From positions 263,200-327,199 of the forward strand of contig JAKUCV010002500.1 in NCBI GenBank assembly GCA_028386065.3: 64,000 bases of DNA. The letters run 5' to 3'. Of the stretch, positions 23,140 through 35,061 are shown piece by piece; the first letter of the stretch is position 1, and every line of letters begins with the position of its first letter. The stretch is from Turnera subulata. Taxonomy: Eukaryota > Streptophyta > Magnoliopsida > Malpighiales > Passifloraceae. Made by a program: the position numbers and the translations under genes. Under the pieces are notes generated by a model, which was not told the origin of the DNA, made no database searches, and saw only the letters and a program-made list of their open reading frames with translations.

Positions 23140-26100
23140 AATGGGAGAAGAATGTGGTAGCGGAGCACGATTATTTTGCAGGAATTTGGTGTCATGACAT
23201 TTATGTCGTTGAGTGTAATAGTTGTAGTGGTGGAGGATGTTTTTGTAAGGATGCTAGGTGTCATATTTGTCGTATGGGTGGAATATATATATTTACAAAG
23301 CATGGTTGTAATGTTCTTGCTAGAGGGGCAGTAAGGTGTTGAGTCTAATGGCTAGTACCCATCAAGTTAGAGACCATTAGTTGGTGAGAGACATGTGTCA
23401 TAAATTTGTATTTTTTTTATCTTATATGTTGTATTGTGTTTGTGACTGTGAAAATATGACATTCCATTGTGAAAAATATGATTAAAACCTTGTTGAACAT
23501 ATAGTTGAGGCCTTTTGGTTGTGAGCATACTAAGAGTATACAAGCATTCGTGGATTGCCTAAAGATGTAAACTAGGAGGAAAATGCTCTGAATATGAGAA
23601 TACTGTCATGTGACATGGTTGCTTCTTAGGAAACATTTGATATGTAATTAATTGTTGCTGACTTCATATGTAGGAAGGCCTAGACGTTATACATGTGGAA
23701 TGGGTGTTTAGAACTAGAATTTTGCATTCTGGTTGGTTACATGGTTAGAGCTAAATGGTAATTAACTTGGTTTCCTTTGACCTAAAGGATGCATATGTAT
23801 AGGATTATAAATTTATTTTAGACTGATCAAGTTATAGTTTGAGTTCTTAATCAAATAGAACTGTGATGATGAAGGTTAATATGATTTAAGAGCTAAATTT
23901 ATGAATAATCATATGGAATGTTTGCATCTTCAGGATTTAAGTTGCATGTGTTTAATACTTTGACATAATTTCCCTTCGAGGCAGAGGTTATGAAATTTTA
24001 AATTGTTTTTGAATTTAATTATTTAGTATATTATAGAATCATCTAAGGGTGATAATTACAATTAAAGTCATCACTGGTTTCGGTTAGCTTGGAGATTTAA
24101 TGTTATATGTCCGATTGACATGATGTTGATGATATACCCTGGGTGCTTGGTAACTTCTATGTTCGATTAACTAAAATTTATCTTAATGATAGATAAGATG
24201 GCATTTTATGATAGGAATAATAACTAAGATATTAGTTATGGAAAGGGTTAGTATGGTGAATAATTAAGAGGTATTGACGATGAGAGTGACATGATAATAT
24301 ACTTATTTTGAAGTTGGCTTGCGAGGTATTCCCTGGTGATGTGGATGAACAATGGGTCTGTAAGAGTAGATATGAAGTTATGTTATATGTTAAAGATATG
24401 ATAAGTACATGATTTAGCAATTCAAGGAAAAATTTGGAGATCATGATTACTGTGGAAAAAAAATGGTTAGGTGCATTTAGCTTAGGTGCTTGAGTGAGCA
24501 ATTAAGAGTGGTGATAGTGAGTTGGATGAGATTCAGGTCACTTGTTTCATGGGTGTTTAATGGGGTAATGCATGCTGAAGGCTTGAGATGTAAATGTTTT
24601 AGAATTGTCTGCAATATGTGTTGTGTTTGTCTTACATGATTTTTGTGTGGAGGAAAAATGTTTCTGTGTGGGTAATATGTTTCCTAGTCTTTTGGGGATC
24701 TAGATCGTGAGATGAGAGAAACACGATGAGATGATTATGTTGTCGTTGAACTAAGTGTATTATATATAAAATTTTGCTGAAACTACATTTGAGCATGTGT
24801 ATTACATGGTTTTTGATAATATGCACTCATTGCTTGACATACAGATTTCTCATGCTATCTAAAGGTCCATAGCTACATGGTGAATAAGGTATTTATATTT
24901 AAAATGCTTATTATGCATCCTTGCTGGGGAAGAAAGTCTATTGTTACCTTATTAAGTACCTATAACGTAAGTTGAATTGGTTACTGTGTTGTGTTTGAAT
25001 TGGTTATGATAGTCTTGTGATGGCTTGGTATACTGCCAAGAAATTTGCGGATAAAATCATATGCAGTTTGGGCAACTGAGAATAAAGCATTAGGTAAAGT
25101 GAAATAATTGGTCTTGTAAAGTCAAAGATGTGTTAACGATAGTGGGGTTAAGTTCAACTTTGGATCGATATAGTTGGAGTGAAGAGTTGATATATTGGAG
25201 GAAAATTTTCTGAGAGGAGGATGTCTAAGTGTACAAGAGTAGGTTTGTAATTTTGTAGACCGTAGCTTGATACTAACAAGTAAAGTGTAATGGATAATCT
25301 TGTGTTATCTAAGGATGGGTATAGTGTGAAGAAATAGGTTGTGAATATGGAGTTTTGGTTTAGAGCTTGTGACTAAGGTATAATAATGATTATGTTAGGC
25401 CTTATAAGCGTTTGAAGTAGTAATGAAGGAAGATGATGTGTTATGAACATTATGAACAATTAGCATACACAAGAGTGTAGTTAACCTCTTTGATTTGTTT
25501 AGAGTTAGATTTGTATTGTTTGGAGTTAGATTGTGAAGTGTTAAGTATGTTGAAGCGCATGAAATGAGTATTGAGCGTTATATATTTTGATAAGTGATTA
25601 TTTTAATTCAAAAGAAGTTTAAGGTATCTCGTTATAGGAAACACATGAGGTTAGCACTGTTTGGTGAATGATACTAGGATTAGGGTTTGAATTATCTAAA
25701 GACATAGTAAGAAGTTGAGGTATAGACGGAATGATGCAGCAAAAGCACGACTCTCTTCTTTGAGAAGCAATTAGGCCTACGGTTGTCCAATTGGTCCTAG
25801 TGGATATTTTGTTAGTCTAGTTAGTATAATTGTTGTGCTCATGCGAGTACTAGTATGCGAGTAGTATAATTTGTGGCTCCGTTGGGGTAATTGGCCTTGT
25901 TGGCCAATTGGCATAGTAGTGTGCCAGTAGTGCGCTTTAGTGGAGTGAATATGACGTAGAAGCTATTACTGAAGAGAGAATGGGTGTATGTATTGTAGTA
26001 GCTTAATGAGAGATGTGTTATGAGAAGAGTTAAGTGGAGACTTATATGGTTACATTCGGAAGGCTAACGGTACATTGCAATTTTTACTACTTTGACTATG

Positions 26101-27858
26101 TGGCGCCACAGTTTATAATGGTTTTCAAATTATTGTTTTGGAAAATATCTTTAAAGGAATGAATTGAGCAAGTTTTGCATTAGTACTGTTTAGCCTATCC
26201 ACTTGTAACGTGGTCAGAAGTGATAGTTAATTGAGAGAACTATAGTCTACAAGATTGCGATTGAGTCGCCAAGGCATGTGAAATAGATTGGTGTGAGGAA
26301 TAACGAGTGCAAAAAGCATGATGAATTGAGGTACCATAATTTGGGAGATATTTAAAAGCTAAGGTAGAACTTGGGTATGGATTTTGAGGTAAACAAGTCG
26401 GAGATATATTGGATTGAGTTATGGTTGAATGATGTACTAAAGGTAGACCTTGAAATGATTGAGGAACAATAGGATGGCATATGGGTATATTTAAGATGAT
26501 GATCGGAAATTACATATAAGGATTGATGTTATCTTTGAGATTATAGTGCCATCTAATTTCGAGGACGAAATTCTTTGAAGGAGGAGATGATGTGATACCC
26601 CAGGTACACCCTAGAGTATAGAGAAGTATTTACATGAAGAGAGTCGGGCGTTGCTTGTCCTCCCGGGACGTTCGTGTAGGTTGGATACTATATTCGGGAG
26701 TTTGTGAGGGATGTTCATATTATTGGTGTAAATGTTTTTATAGGTTAGGTTATGGCTCGGTGATATGTGTTGATGTTAGATTGAGATGAGATGGTTAGCA
26801 TAGGCTCGGCCTAGTGCACACAAGTAGGTTCGTAGTGATCCGATGGCACGGTTGGCCTAGTTTGGTGTCCCGATTGCTCGACTTGTCTAATGGGCCGATA
26901 AATGGTCAGAAATGATAGGAATGTGATTAATTGATGTAATAGATTCATTAGAGGCACGATTGGCCAGTGGAGATATCGGTTGGCTCGATTTGGTGCGAAA
27001 TAGTGCACAACCGGGGCAATGGTGTGCCCGTCGGTGCGCAAATGGGCTCGATGAGGGTAAATACGTAGTTGGTCAAACCGACCAATCAGAATGAGACGTG
27101 TGGCTCGGGAATAAGCTTCTGGTGGTTTGGGTGTGCAAGCTAGCAGGTTGGTTGCCACAAACCAATTGGATGGAAAATAAGCACGAGGTGGCAATTTAGG
27201 TGCAAGTGGCACCTAGTTGTGTGTTGGTGGCAATTGGGGTGGTGACTCACCTACTTGGGTAGGGATTAAGAGGTGAAAACAAGCACCTCTCCCTCTCACA
27301 TATCAGACCAATTCGTCCTGAGTCTTGGGAGGGGAAAGAGAGAAGATAAAGGGTGAAAGAGAGAAAGAGGAGGGTGAGCCAAAGGGGGTTCTGCTCTCGG
27401 CCAGACAGACCCCTGGCCACTAAAATAGGGATTCCAGCCGAACTACCGGTTGGAATTGAGTGAAACAAAAGCCCAGAGTTAGCTAACTTCCATAGCCTTA
27501 ATGGGGCACCGGTTTTGTGGATTTTAGAGCTGAACAGAGAGAGTTATGTGCTCTCCAAGTTCACTGTTCTGCAGCAGACTTGCTGCTAGACCCCGAGTTG
27601 ATGTAGGAGCCATAACTGGAGTTAGAGAGCTTGGAATTGAGTGTTCTCGGTGGCTCTGGAAAGCTACGAGACAGGGCTACAACTTTTTATGTTTGTTCCC
27701 AAGGCTGAATAGGCCTGTAGCTTCCTTTTTAATCTCGGTGAAGTTTCTGTTGGTGCAGGGCAGCTTCTGCCCAAATTGAGAAAAGGTAAGTATTGTGGGT
27801 AGGATTGTGTTTCACAAGCTATTATTGTTGTGGATTGAGTGTGATGTCTAATTGTGTA

Positions 27859-29742
27859 TTTAAAACAGGGACTAAGGTTCCAAGAGGCCTAAAGGCTATA
27901 AAAGAGAGGAATTGGTTTAGGAATACCTAGGTGATGGTAAGTAAGTTTGTTATGCGGGTAGGGATTGCTAGTGCACCCTTTGTTGGGCGGAAGGCCATTT
28001 GTGTGTGCTTGCTGTGTGTGTATTTGTGTGGGATCACCTTGCCGGTCATTGTTGGTTAACTAGCCATTGTTGGCTGATCATGGCTACTTGTTGCCTTGTT
28101 GGTTATTTATGCGTAATTGTGATATATTGGTGACTTGTTGGTACATTGTGATTGAGTTGTGTGCTTGGAAATACTTGCTGCCCTTGTTGGCATCATTGCA
28201 TTGCACTTGTTGTGCTGATGTTTGGCATCGCACTAATGTGCTTGTGGTTGGCATGTGTTTGCCTTCATTGTGCTTGTGATTGTGGATACCACTGGCCAGT
28301 TGGGAGGTGGTGCACAGGTAGTGCATAAGAAGATGTTTGCACTTACCATGTTGATGATAATTTGACGGGCCTTGCGGTGCTAGATGGCTGCTTGGAGTAA
28401 AACGGTCGTGATTATTTGACGGGCCTTGCGGTGCTAGATGGCCGCTTGGAGTAAAACGGTCAAGATTATTTGACGGGCCTTGCGGTGCTAGATGGCCGCT
28501 AAGAGTAAAACGGTCGTGGTTGTTCCGTGGCGTGAGTGCCCGGTATTTGTGCATTATGCGTTGCTGTATGTGTTGCATGACTGTGTGTTGCCCATGTCCA
28601 GCCTTGTGTGCAGTGTGTGGTTGCTTTCTTGCATGGCCTATTTACTTACTGAGTTTTATACTCACCCCCCTATTTCCTCCCCATGTCTTACAGGTGCGAG
28701 AACGAGAGTATGGGAAGTAGGTCGATGGGTATAGTCGAGTCGGTCTTCTTTAATTATATTATTGTATTATTTATGCATGGAGGTTGTGTCATTGTAAAGT
28801 AAGAGTTAGTGCCCCTTGTAGCAACGATTTAAAACAGGGACTAAGGTTCCAAGAGGCCTAAAGGCTATAAAGGAGAGGAATTGGTTTAGGAATACCTAGG
28901 TGATGGTAAGTAAGTTTGTTATGCGGGTAGAGATTGCTAGTGCACCCTTTGTTGGGTGGAAGGCCATTTGTGTGTGCTTGCTGTGTGTGTATTTGTGTGG
29001 GATCACCTTGCCGGTCATTGTTGGTTAACTAGCCATTATTTGCTGATCATGGCTACTTGTTGCCTTGTTGGTTATTTATGCGTAATTGTGATATATTGGT
29101 GACTTGTTGGTACATTGTGATTGAGTTGTGTGCTTGGAAATGCTTGCTGCCCTTGTTGGCATCATTGCATTGCACTTGTTTGGCATCGCACTGATGTGCT
29201 TGTGATGGTATGTGTTTGCCTTGATTGTGCTTGTGATTGTGGATACCACTGGCCAGTTGGGAGGTGGTGCACAGGTGGTGCACAGGTAGTGCATAAGAAG
29301 ATGTTTGCACTTACCATGTTGATGATAATTTGACGGGCCTTGCGGTGCTAGATGGCCGCTTGGAGTAAAACGGTCGAGATTATTTGACGGGCCTTGCGGT
29401 GCTAGATGGCCGCTAGGAGTAAAATGGTCGTGCTTGTTCCGTGGCGTGAGTGCCCGGTATTTGTGCATTATGCGTTGCTGTATGTGTTGCATGACTGTGT
29501 GTTGCCTATGTCCAGCCTTGTGTGCAGTGTGTGGTTGCTTTCTTGCATGGCCTATTTACTTACTGAGTTTTATACTCACCCCCCTATTTCCTCCCCATGT
29601 CTTACAGGTGCGAGAATGAGAGTATGGGAAGTAGGTCGATGGGTATAGCCGAGTCGGTCTTCTTTAATTATATTATTATATTATTTATGCATGGAGGTTG
29701 TGTCATTGTAAAGTAAGAGTTAGTGCTCCTTGTAGCAACGAT
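27859..29742. repeat. Tandem duplication, units of about 968 and 916 bp
   Basis: Both units begin TTTAAAACAGGGACTAAGG and end TTGTAGCAACGA. They are almost identical; the second unit has one fewer 54-bp repeat and a few small indels. Confidence 0.9.
28361..28522. repeat. 54-bp minisatellite, 3 copies (2 more at 29329-29436)
   Basis: Copies start at 28361, 28415 and 28469, and at 29329 and 29383, each beginning TTTGACGGGCCTTGCGGTGC and including GATGGCCGCTTGGAGTAAAA. Confidence 0.9.
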
Positions 29743-29977
29743 TTAATGACACTAGTGAAGTTGTCTTTATAAATGAGTCTTGGTACTTTTTATCATCTTT
29801 ATTGCCTTTGCATTTGTTGTTGTTGCTTCCTTTTATGCTGCGCATTTTCTTGGTTGGTGACCCGCCGAGCAGAGGCAATGAGCTTTTGGTTGTGTCGATG
29901 AAAGGCCTTTGGGTGCCTTGTGGCACGTGATGGGTGCACATGGCACCTGGCGGGTCGCACTTAGCGGGGGCGTGACA

Positions 29978-30483
29978 ATGAACCTCTAGTGTATGAAGAG
30001 AGGAACCTGGAACAAGAGAAGATGGTGAAGCTAACATTTCGAGCCTTAATGAATAAGCTGGAGGAGATGATTCTTCGAGGTGTTTTGTTGGGGCAGCCAC
30101 TAGCCCAAGTAGCCATGAAACAATTCTGTGATGCTGTGGGGCAATATGAATTAGTTGAGGATGTGATGAGAGGAATTCAAATCCATAACGCGGTGCTAAC
30201 CTAGGGAAGTTTGAATGCGAAGAGGAATCTTGAGGACCTCATTGATCAATTTGGGGTAAGCAATTGGGATGATTGGGATGAAACGTCACGATCTGATGAA
30301 CGCTCGAGATCTCAAGATTGTGCGATGATGGAAAGGGGTGAGGAAGATGGACCAGGAGCTGATGATGAAACATTGGTGATCAGGGTTCAACAAGATGACC
30401 CAAAGGAAACTGTCACCATAGTGCTACGGAGGAAGCTTGTGTATCCAGACAAGATAGAGTGGACAGCGGAGAAGGATGTTTGA
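29978..30483 (+). pseudogene. Second part of X2 gag-like ORF
   Basis: This resumes the ORF cut at 23139. It reads EPLVYEERNLEQEK, then a helical stretch (LMNKLEEMILRG), an in-frame TAG at 30202-30204, then NLEDLIDQFGV, an acidic stretch and LRRKLVYPDKIEW before a stop at 30483. The C-terminal part and the following non-coding tail (ACCTCACCTCAAAGAGTC) are homologous to X1 at 5560-5800. No zinc knuckle or enzymatic motif is visible. The role is presumed structural (gag-like) from its place after the primer-binding site; that is an inference. Confidence 0.5.
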
Positions 30484-31236
30484 GGCTACTAAGGGGATAG
30501 GAGGAAGTTTTGTTATCATTTAGAGTCCAGTTTGTCTTTCATATTTTAGAATAAAGAGGATTGAGGCGTGTCCTTGTTAACCTCACCTCAAAGAGTCGAT
30601 ACCATGTGTCTGATGTCCCTTTCATTAACGTCATGAAATGAATGCTTTTTACCTCCTACGAAATTTGGAACCTTAAGTCTTATGAAAATTTGTTGGCTTG
30701 GCTTGGGAATCATAAAATGAACTACGAAGACCTGATCCAGTAAGTTCAAGTCTGTCTCCAAGTTTTTTGTATTAAGTGCCTGGCTCATGAAGTCTCTTCC
30801 CCGAAAAAAAAAAGAAGAGAAAAAAAAGAGAAAAAAAGAAAAAATAAGAAAAGAACTTTTTGGCTTCATGACCAATGTGCCATTTTATGTATCTTTCATT
30901 ATTTTGTAAGATTTAGAAAGATTGAATATTAAATTTACTGGTATGTAGGTAGCTCAAGGATGAGTTCGGTCTAAACAATTTTGGTTCCCAAGCTAAGTCG
31001 ATAGAAAGTAACAAGGGTTAACATTGAGTCCAGTTCATTAGGAGTAGCTTGAAGCATTTGAAGAACTGCCCCCGAATTCCTACAAGTCACATGCCTTTCA
31101 TCCCATTGACCAAGATTAAGCCATCCTTCAGATGTGTGACCATCAAAATCTCAAGTTTTCCACCACCCATCCCGACATTAGATCACATGCCCTTAGTAAA
31201 AATAAAAATGGAAAGGAAAGAGAGGGGGAAACAGTC

Positions 31237-31388
31237 CGCTAGGTTGAAAACCCGAAAAGGCGGCCTAGGAAAAAGTTAGGACGTGCCCGCTAGGTTGAAA
31301 ACCCGAAAAGGCGGCCTAGGCAAAAGTTAGGACGTGCCTGCTAGGTTGAAAACCCGAAAGGGCGATCTAGGCAAAAGTTAGGGCTAAA
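31237..31388. repeat. 51-bp tandem repeat, 3 copies
   Basis: The unit contains CGCTAGGTTGAAAACCCGAA followed by AGGCGGCCTAGGCAAAAGTT and AGGACGTGC. Copies are in register at 51-bp steps. It lies between the sense gag-like ORF and the antisense gene of X2. Confidence 0.85.
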
Positions 31389-31708
31389 TGAAGTTTGGAG
31401 AAATTTGGGAAGTATGCTCATTGACAATACAAGTTGCTATCAAGGGTGGTTTTTCAAACAAGAAATGGAAGAACCTAGGGGTTTCGTGAAACCCCATTAA
31501 ATCTATGCTTGAGCTAGCCCAATACCCATGACACATGACTCGACCGTTTTCAAAGATTGCATGCATGATTGCATTTCATAAATAAGAGAAGAAAAATACA
31601 CATGCATCAGAAAGTAGAGGACAGGTTCATTAAAAGTACACACATCTAGTGTCTAGGATATGCATATATCACATACACAGATCAAGACCGCCTCTTCTTG
31701 CCACGGGA

Positions 31709-33571
31709 CTAACGAGTCGAACGGAGGCGCTCCTGGATAGTATCTCCGGAGTCACCCGAAGCATGATCTGAAGTAGGTGGGACCAGCTGGGGGATAGTAG
31801 GAGGGACGGCAGGTCTTTGGGGCCAAGGGTCTCGAGGTAGTGGCACAGGGCGAGCACATCCGCCTTCCCTCACGCAGGAGGTCAGCTCTCGTATCCGAAT
31901 AGCCTGAGCCGTCAAAGTCGCCTTCGCACGACCAAGCAACGTCCAGAGCCGGGAAGCCTCGGCTGTCAGGAGCTGTCATCAACAAAGAATCAGTCAGATC
32001 ATAAAGGCAAGAGAAACCATACATAAAACAGGAATGCAAAGGAAGGTACCGAAGTGATGCCGACTGAAAAAGGAGGAAAGTCGGGAGGAAGATCCTCGGA
32101 AAAGGGAACTCGGCAACGCCTGTAAGCATCATCAAAAGACTCGAAATCGGCCTCGCATACAGGGAGGATAGGCTGAGATGTGGATGAAGACGCCCCGGTA
32201 TTCTTCCTCCTCCTAGAAGCAGAACTTTGTTGAGAAGGGCCGACACTAGCAACTGATCCTTATGCTCCTGGAGTGGTCAGCGGAGGCATCAGGTGCGTTC
32301 TGACGAAGGCCGAATAATCACCGAACTCACCCAGGTCGTCAATGTGCTCATTAAGGCCATCTTCATCGGGGATTTCTGCTCTTTCTGAAACATCCCGCAT
32401 AGAAAGGGGTGGATCTCTTGGTATCCATCTCTCTCCCACGGTCTGCCCACAAACCCGGTCCCTAAGGAACCATACCTTCGTGCCGGGATACCCAATCACA
32501 CATCGAGAATGGTCCATGGTACGAACAATATCATTGCCGTCCACCAACCTGTTGTGAGAAGCCTCAAATGGGTCAAGTCGAACCTATCCATGCACGGGTA
32601 ATAAAGGGAAAGTCAGATATACACACTGGAAGAAAAGAAGGAAAATTGAGAGGATGTACCTTATTCGATGTGGCCACTTGATCATTGTAGCGGCGAGCCC
32701 ATTCTCGGTTATGAGCATGAACCAAAGGTCCGCCGACCTGGGGAACCCCAATGGAGAGAGACCGGCCAAAACTCCTCGGTAGATGTCAATTTCGGGGCAG
32801 ACAACCCCAGACACTCTTGGCCCCATACCTACGCAGGTCACTTGGTTAGTAAGAGAAAGGGAGATAGTAGAGCATGGTAACACAATGAAGAAGATGGCGA
32901 TGTACCTCCCAAATCCAAGTCGAACCATAGAAATATTTGGCTGTGCCCCTAGAAAAGTTGGTCATCTCTCGGTAGGCGTTTGTGAAACCCGCCGAAGCCC
33001 AACCAATCCATGGCCTATCCAGATGGACAAGTGATGCCAGCAAATCGCATCAGACCCAGTCGCTACCCGTGGCGAAAATAGTCCTACACAAGCTCACTAG
33101 GATCAAACCTCGGGCCCGTTGTTCCACTGTCCCCGCATAACCAGGGGTCAACAAAGAGTCCTGCAGCCACTTGGGAGACACCTCACCATAACGGGCCCAT
33201 CTAGGCTCGAGGCTTACTAACTCTTGGAACCGGTCAATGCCCAACTACTGATCAAAGGTGACCGGTGTGCCATCAAATACCAGCCCAGAGATGTGAACAA
33301 AGTCCGAAGGGAGCATCGTCAACTCCCCGCAAGCTAAATGGAAAGTGTTGGTGGTGTCCCACCACCTCTCGCCTAGAGCTGACACCGCTTGTAAATCGAC
33401 CTTGTCTCCCCGAAAAGTGCGAAAGAAGTCCCATAACCCGACCCTCTCGATGATCTCTTGAACAGGTCCGTTCCTCTCGACATGTTCCCGGATGAGAAGG
33501 CGAGCGGCAACTCTGGCATGGCTCCGTTGCCGGTCCTCCTCGACCTGTGTAGATACCCCACAAGAAGTCAA
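31709..33571 (-). pseudogene. Antisense multi-exon plant-mobile-domain (PMD) gene inside X2
   Basis: Four minus-strand coding blocks are visible, separated by GT...AG introns: 33571(or 33547)-32906, 32828-32660, 32583-32050 and 31972-31709. The first carries VGLWDFFRTFRGDKVDLQAV, then RWWDTTNTFHLACGELTM and a FVHISGLVFDGTPVTF stretch, which I recognise as the aminotransferase-like plant mobile domain of MAIN-like proteins. The third holds RCVIGYPGTKVWFLRDRV; the last is a helical, proline-rich tail. In-frame stops interrupt blocks 1 (two) and 3 (one), each explicable by a C-to-T change (CAG to TAG, CGA to TGA, CAA to TAA). The phases of the first two junctions do not agree, so either there are frameshifts or my boundaries are slightly off; the 3-4 junction is in phase. 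PMD proteins occur both as host silencing/meristem factors and as transposon cargo; here it sits inside a retroelement, antisense to it. Confidence 0.68.
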
Positions 33572-34360
33572 TTTTCACGCCCCCTCGGGCTCGGTAAAAT
33601 CAAACAAAGACCACATATGTCAAGACATGCATCGTGAGAGTAAAATTGCATATTATCATCGTCATTTTCAACATCTTAGCATAGTTTTATTTACGGATTA
33701 ACGCAAGAAAGTCACAAAATCCGTCCCGGCAAAGTTTGAAATGACCAAAATTGGGATAAGCCCATTAATACCCAGTCACCCAATATCAAGAATATGCATT
33801 CATAACATTGTAACAGCACCCGAATCACCCGAAATCATTCAAATTCGCCAAGAAGCCTAAACCCCCAATTGGTGAAACTCCAATCCATGACTTCTTGTGT
33901 TTAATTCGTAAATTAGGCATGAAGGAAAGCTTTATGGGCATCTTAGGAGTATTTATAAACAATGAAACACAACATGCACCGCATAAAATCGAATTCAAGA
34001 AGCACATTGGGCATAAACCCGAATTTCAACCAAAACGAAAGTTTGATGAGCTTTGATGAATAAGAATCACTTACTTGGACTTTGTCGAGTTGGGAGGAGA
34101 AGTGCTTATCAGGAGACTTCAACAATAGGCTCCGATTTTCTTCCGGATTAGATTTTGGGCGGTAGTTCTTCATGGAAATCCTCTTGTGATGTGGAAGAGT
34201 TAAGAGGTGTAAGAGTTGAAGGGAAGGATGAGAGAGATTTGGAGAGTGTTTTCGAGGTATGGGGAGGAGAGGTTGAGAGGTTTTGGGTATTTTTGAGTAT
34301 GTTGAACGAAATAAGAGAAGAGAGAGGGAAGAAAGGGGGGTTTAAACCCGCAAGAGCGCG
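33572..34360 (-). other. Upstream region of the antisense PMD gene
   Basis: No convincing coding sequence. On the minus strand it follows the motif array at 34361-34446, a TTTAAA box near 34341 and a CT-rich stretch (34160-34340), an arrangement that resembles the promoter half of the X LTR. A further 5' exon of the PMD gene may lie here, since CTACACAG|GTCGAG near 33547 looks like a splice acceptor. Confidence 0.35.
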
Positions 34361-34446
34361 GGCGGTCATGTCGAGAAGACCGCCCAGACTTGGCGGTCAT
34401 CCCCACATGACCGCCATCAGCTGGCGGGCTTCTTGGCATGACCGCC
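34361..34446. promoter_or_regulatory. GGCGGTC/GACCGCC motif array
   Basis: Five copies of GGCGGTC or its reverse complement in alternating orientation within about 85 bp (near 34361, 34377, 34392, 34407 and 34439). The same motif cluster stands upstream of the TATA boxes in X LTRs. A regulatory role is inferred, not shown. Confidence 0.4.
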
Positions 34447-34737
34447 ACAATGCAATTCGATCTCCCGCCTGTTTTTGGCAGGCCCCGCATCCCAGAATGA
34501 TTTTTTCTCCAAAATAGAACCCCAGTGTGCATATTTTTGGATCCCAATAATGAGCATGTTTGTCTGTTTCATTAAAACTTAAGCGTTGAACGAACTTTTC
34601 ATAAAGAACCCGCCCTCTAAGCTTGGAGATGAGAAAAACAGTTGTGAATGAACCCCGAAGAGAACTGGCCGCGAGATACACCATCCCGAAATCGAGATAC
34701 AGATGAGCTTTAAAAGGAACAGATCCTGAAGCCGTAT

Positions 34738-34866
34738 GGGAGTCGCCAGGGGCAGATGCCCCTAAGATGAAAGTAGAACCGATGAGAGTCGCCAGGGGCA
34801 GATGCCCCTAAGATAGAAGTAGAACTGATGAGAGTCGTTAGAGGCAGATACCCCTAAAGTAGAGTG
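34738..34866. repeat. 46-bp tandem repeat, about 2.7 copies
   Basis: The unit contains GAGTCGCCAGGGGCAGATGC and CCCTAAGAT...AGTAGAAC; the last copy is diverged (GTTAGAGGCAGATACCCC). Confidence 0.75.
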
Positions 34867-35061
34867 GATGAAGATGTTGAGGGATAGATATCCTAGGGAT
34901 GTTGTCCCGACATAGAGGAGCACCGAGATGATGTAGATGAACCACGGGATGATCCCGTTAGCTCTTGGGACCAGGAAAATCCCAAGACCCCCGAGATAAG
35001 ATGAGATCCTTACGGGAGGGCGGCAATATTCCTACTTAACATAGGTGAGATGATCCTAGTT

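Larger units (their letters stand above)
23140..29977 (+). mobile_element. Nested Gypsy-type element lacking its 5' LTR
   Basis: The left end enters directly into primer-binding-site-like sequence (TGGTAGCGGAGCACG near 23157; compare GCTAGCGGAGCATGG after the LTR at 8251), so the 5' LTR is absent. The interior (23170-26560) is AT-rich and so decayed that no domain can be read, but it ends with TTTCGAGGACGAAATTC and GGAGGAGATGA, the usual Gypsy pol tail and polypurine tract. A single LTR follows, 26591-29977, TGTGATACCCC to GGGCGTGACA. The flanking repeat TTGAA/ATGAA or GAACC/GAACC marks the target site in the X2 gag-like ORF. Confidence 0.65.
26591..29977 (+). repeat. 3' LTR of the nested element, with internal duplication
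   Basis: It starts TGTGATACCCCAGG after the polypurine tract and ends CGTGACA. It is enlarged by a tandem duplication of nearly 1 kb: 27859-28826 and 28827-29742. Within each copy lies a 54-bp minisatellite (TTTGACGGGCCTTGCGGTGC...). The long frames on both strands here, including a repeated HDRFTPSGHLAPQGPSN stretch on the minus strand, are translations of these repeats. Confidence 0.7.

Noticed and set aside
28084..28578. 164-codon minus-strand frame with a repeated HDRFTPSGHLAPQGPSN motif, and its copy at 29076-29492
   Set aside because: The protein repeat is just the 54-bp minisatellite in an LTR; the duplication preserves it without selection being needed.
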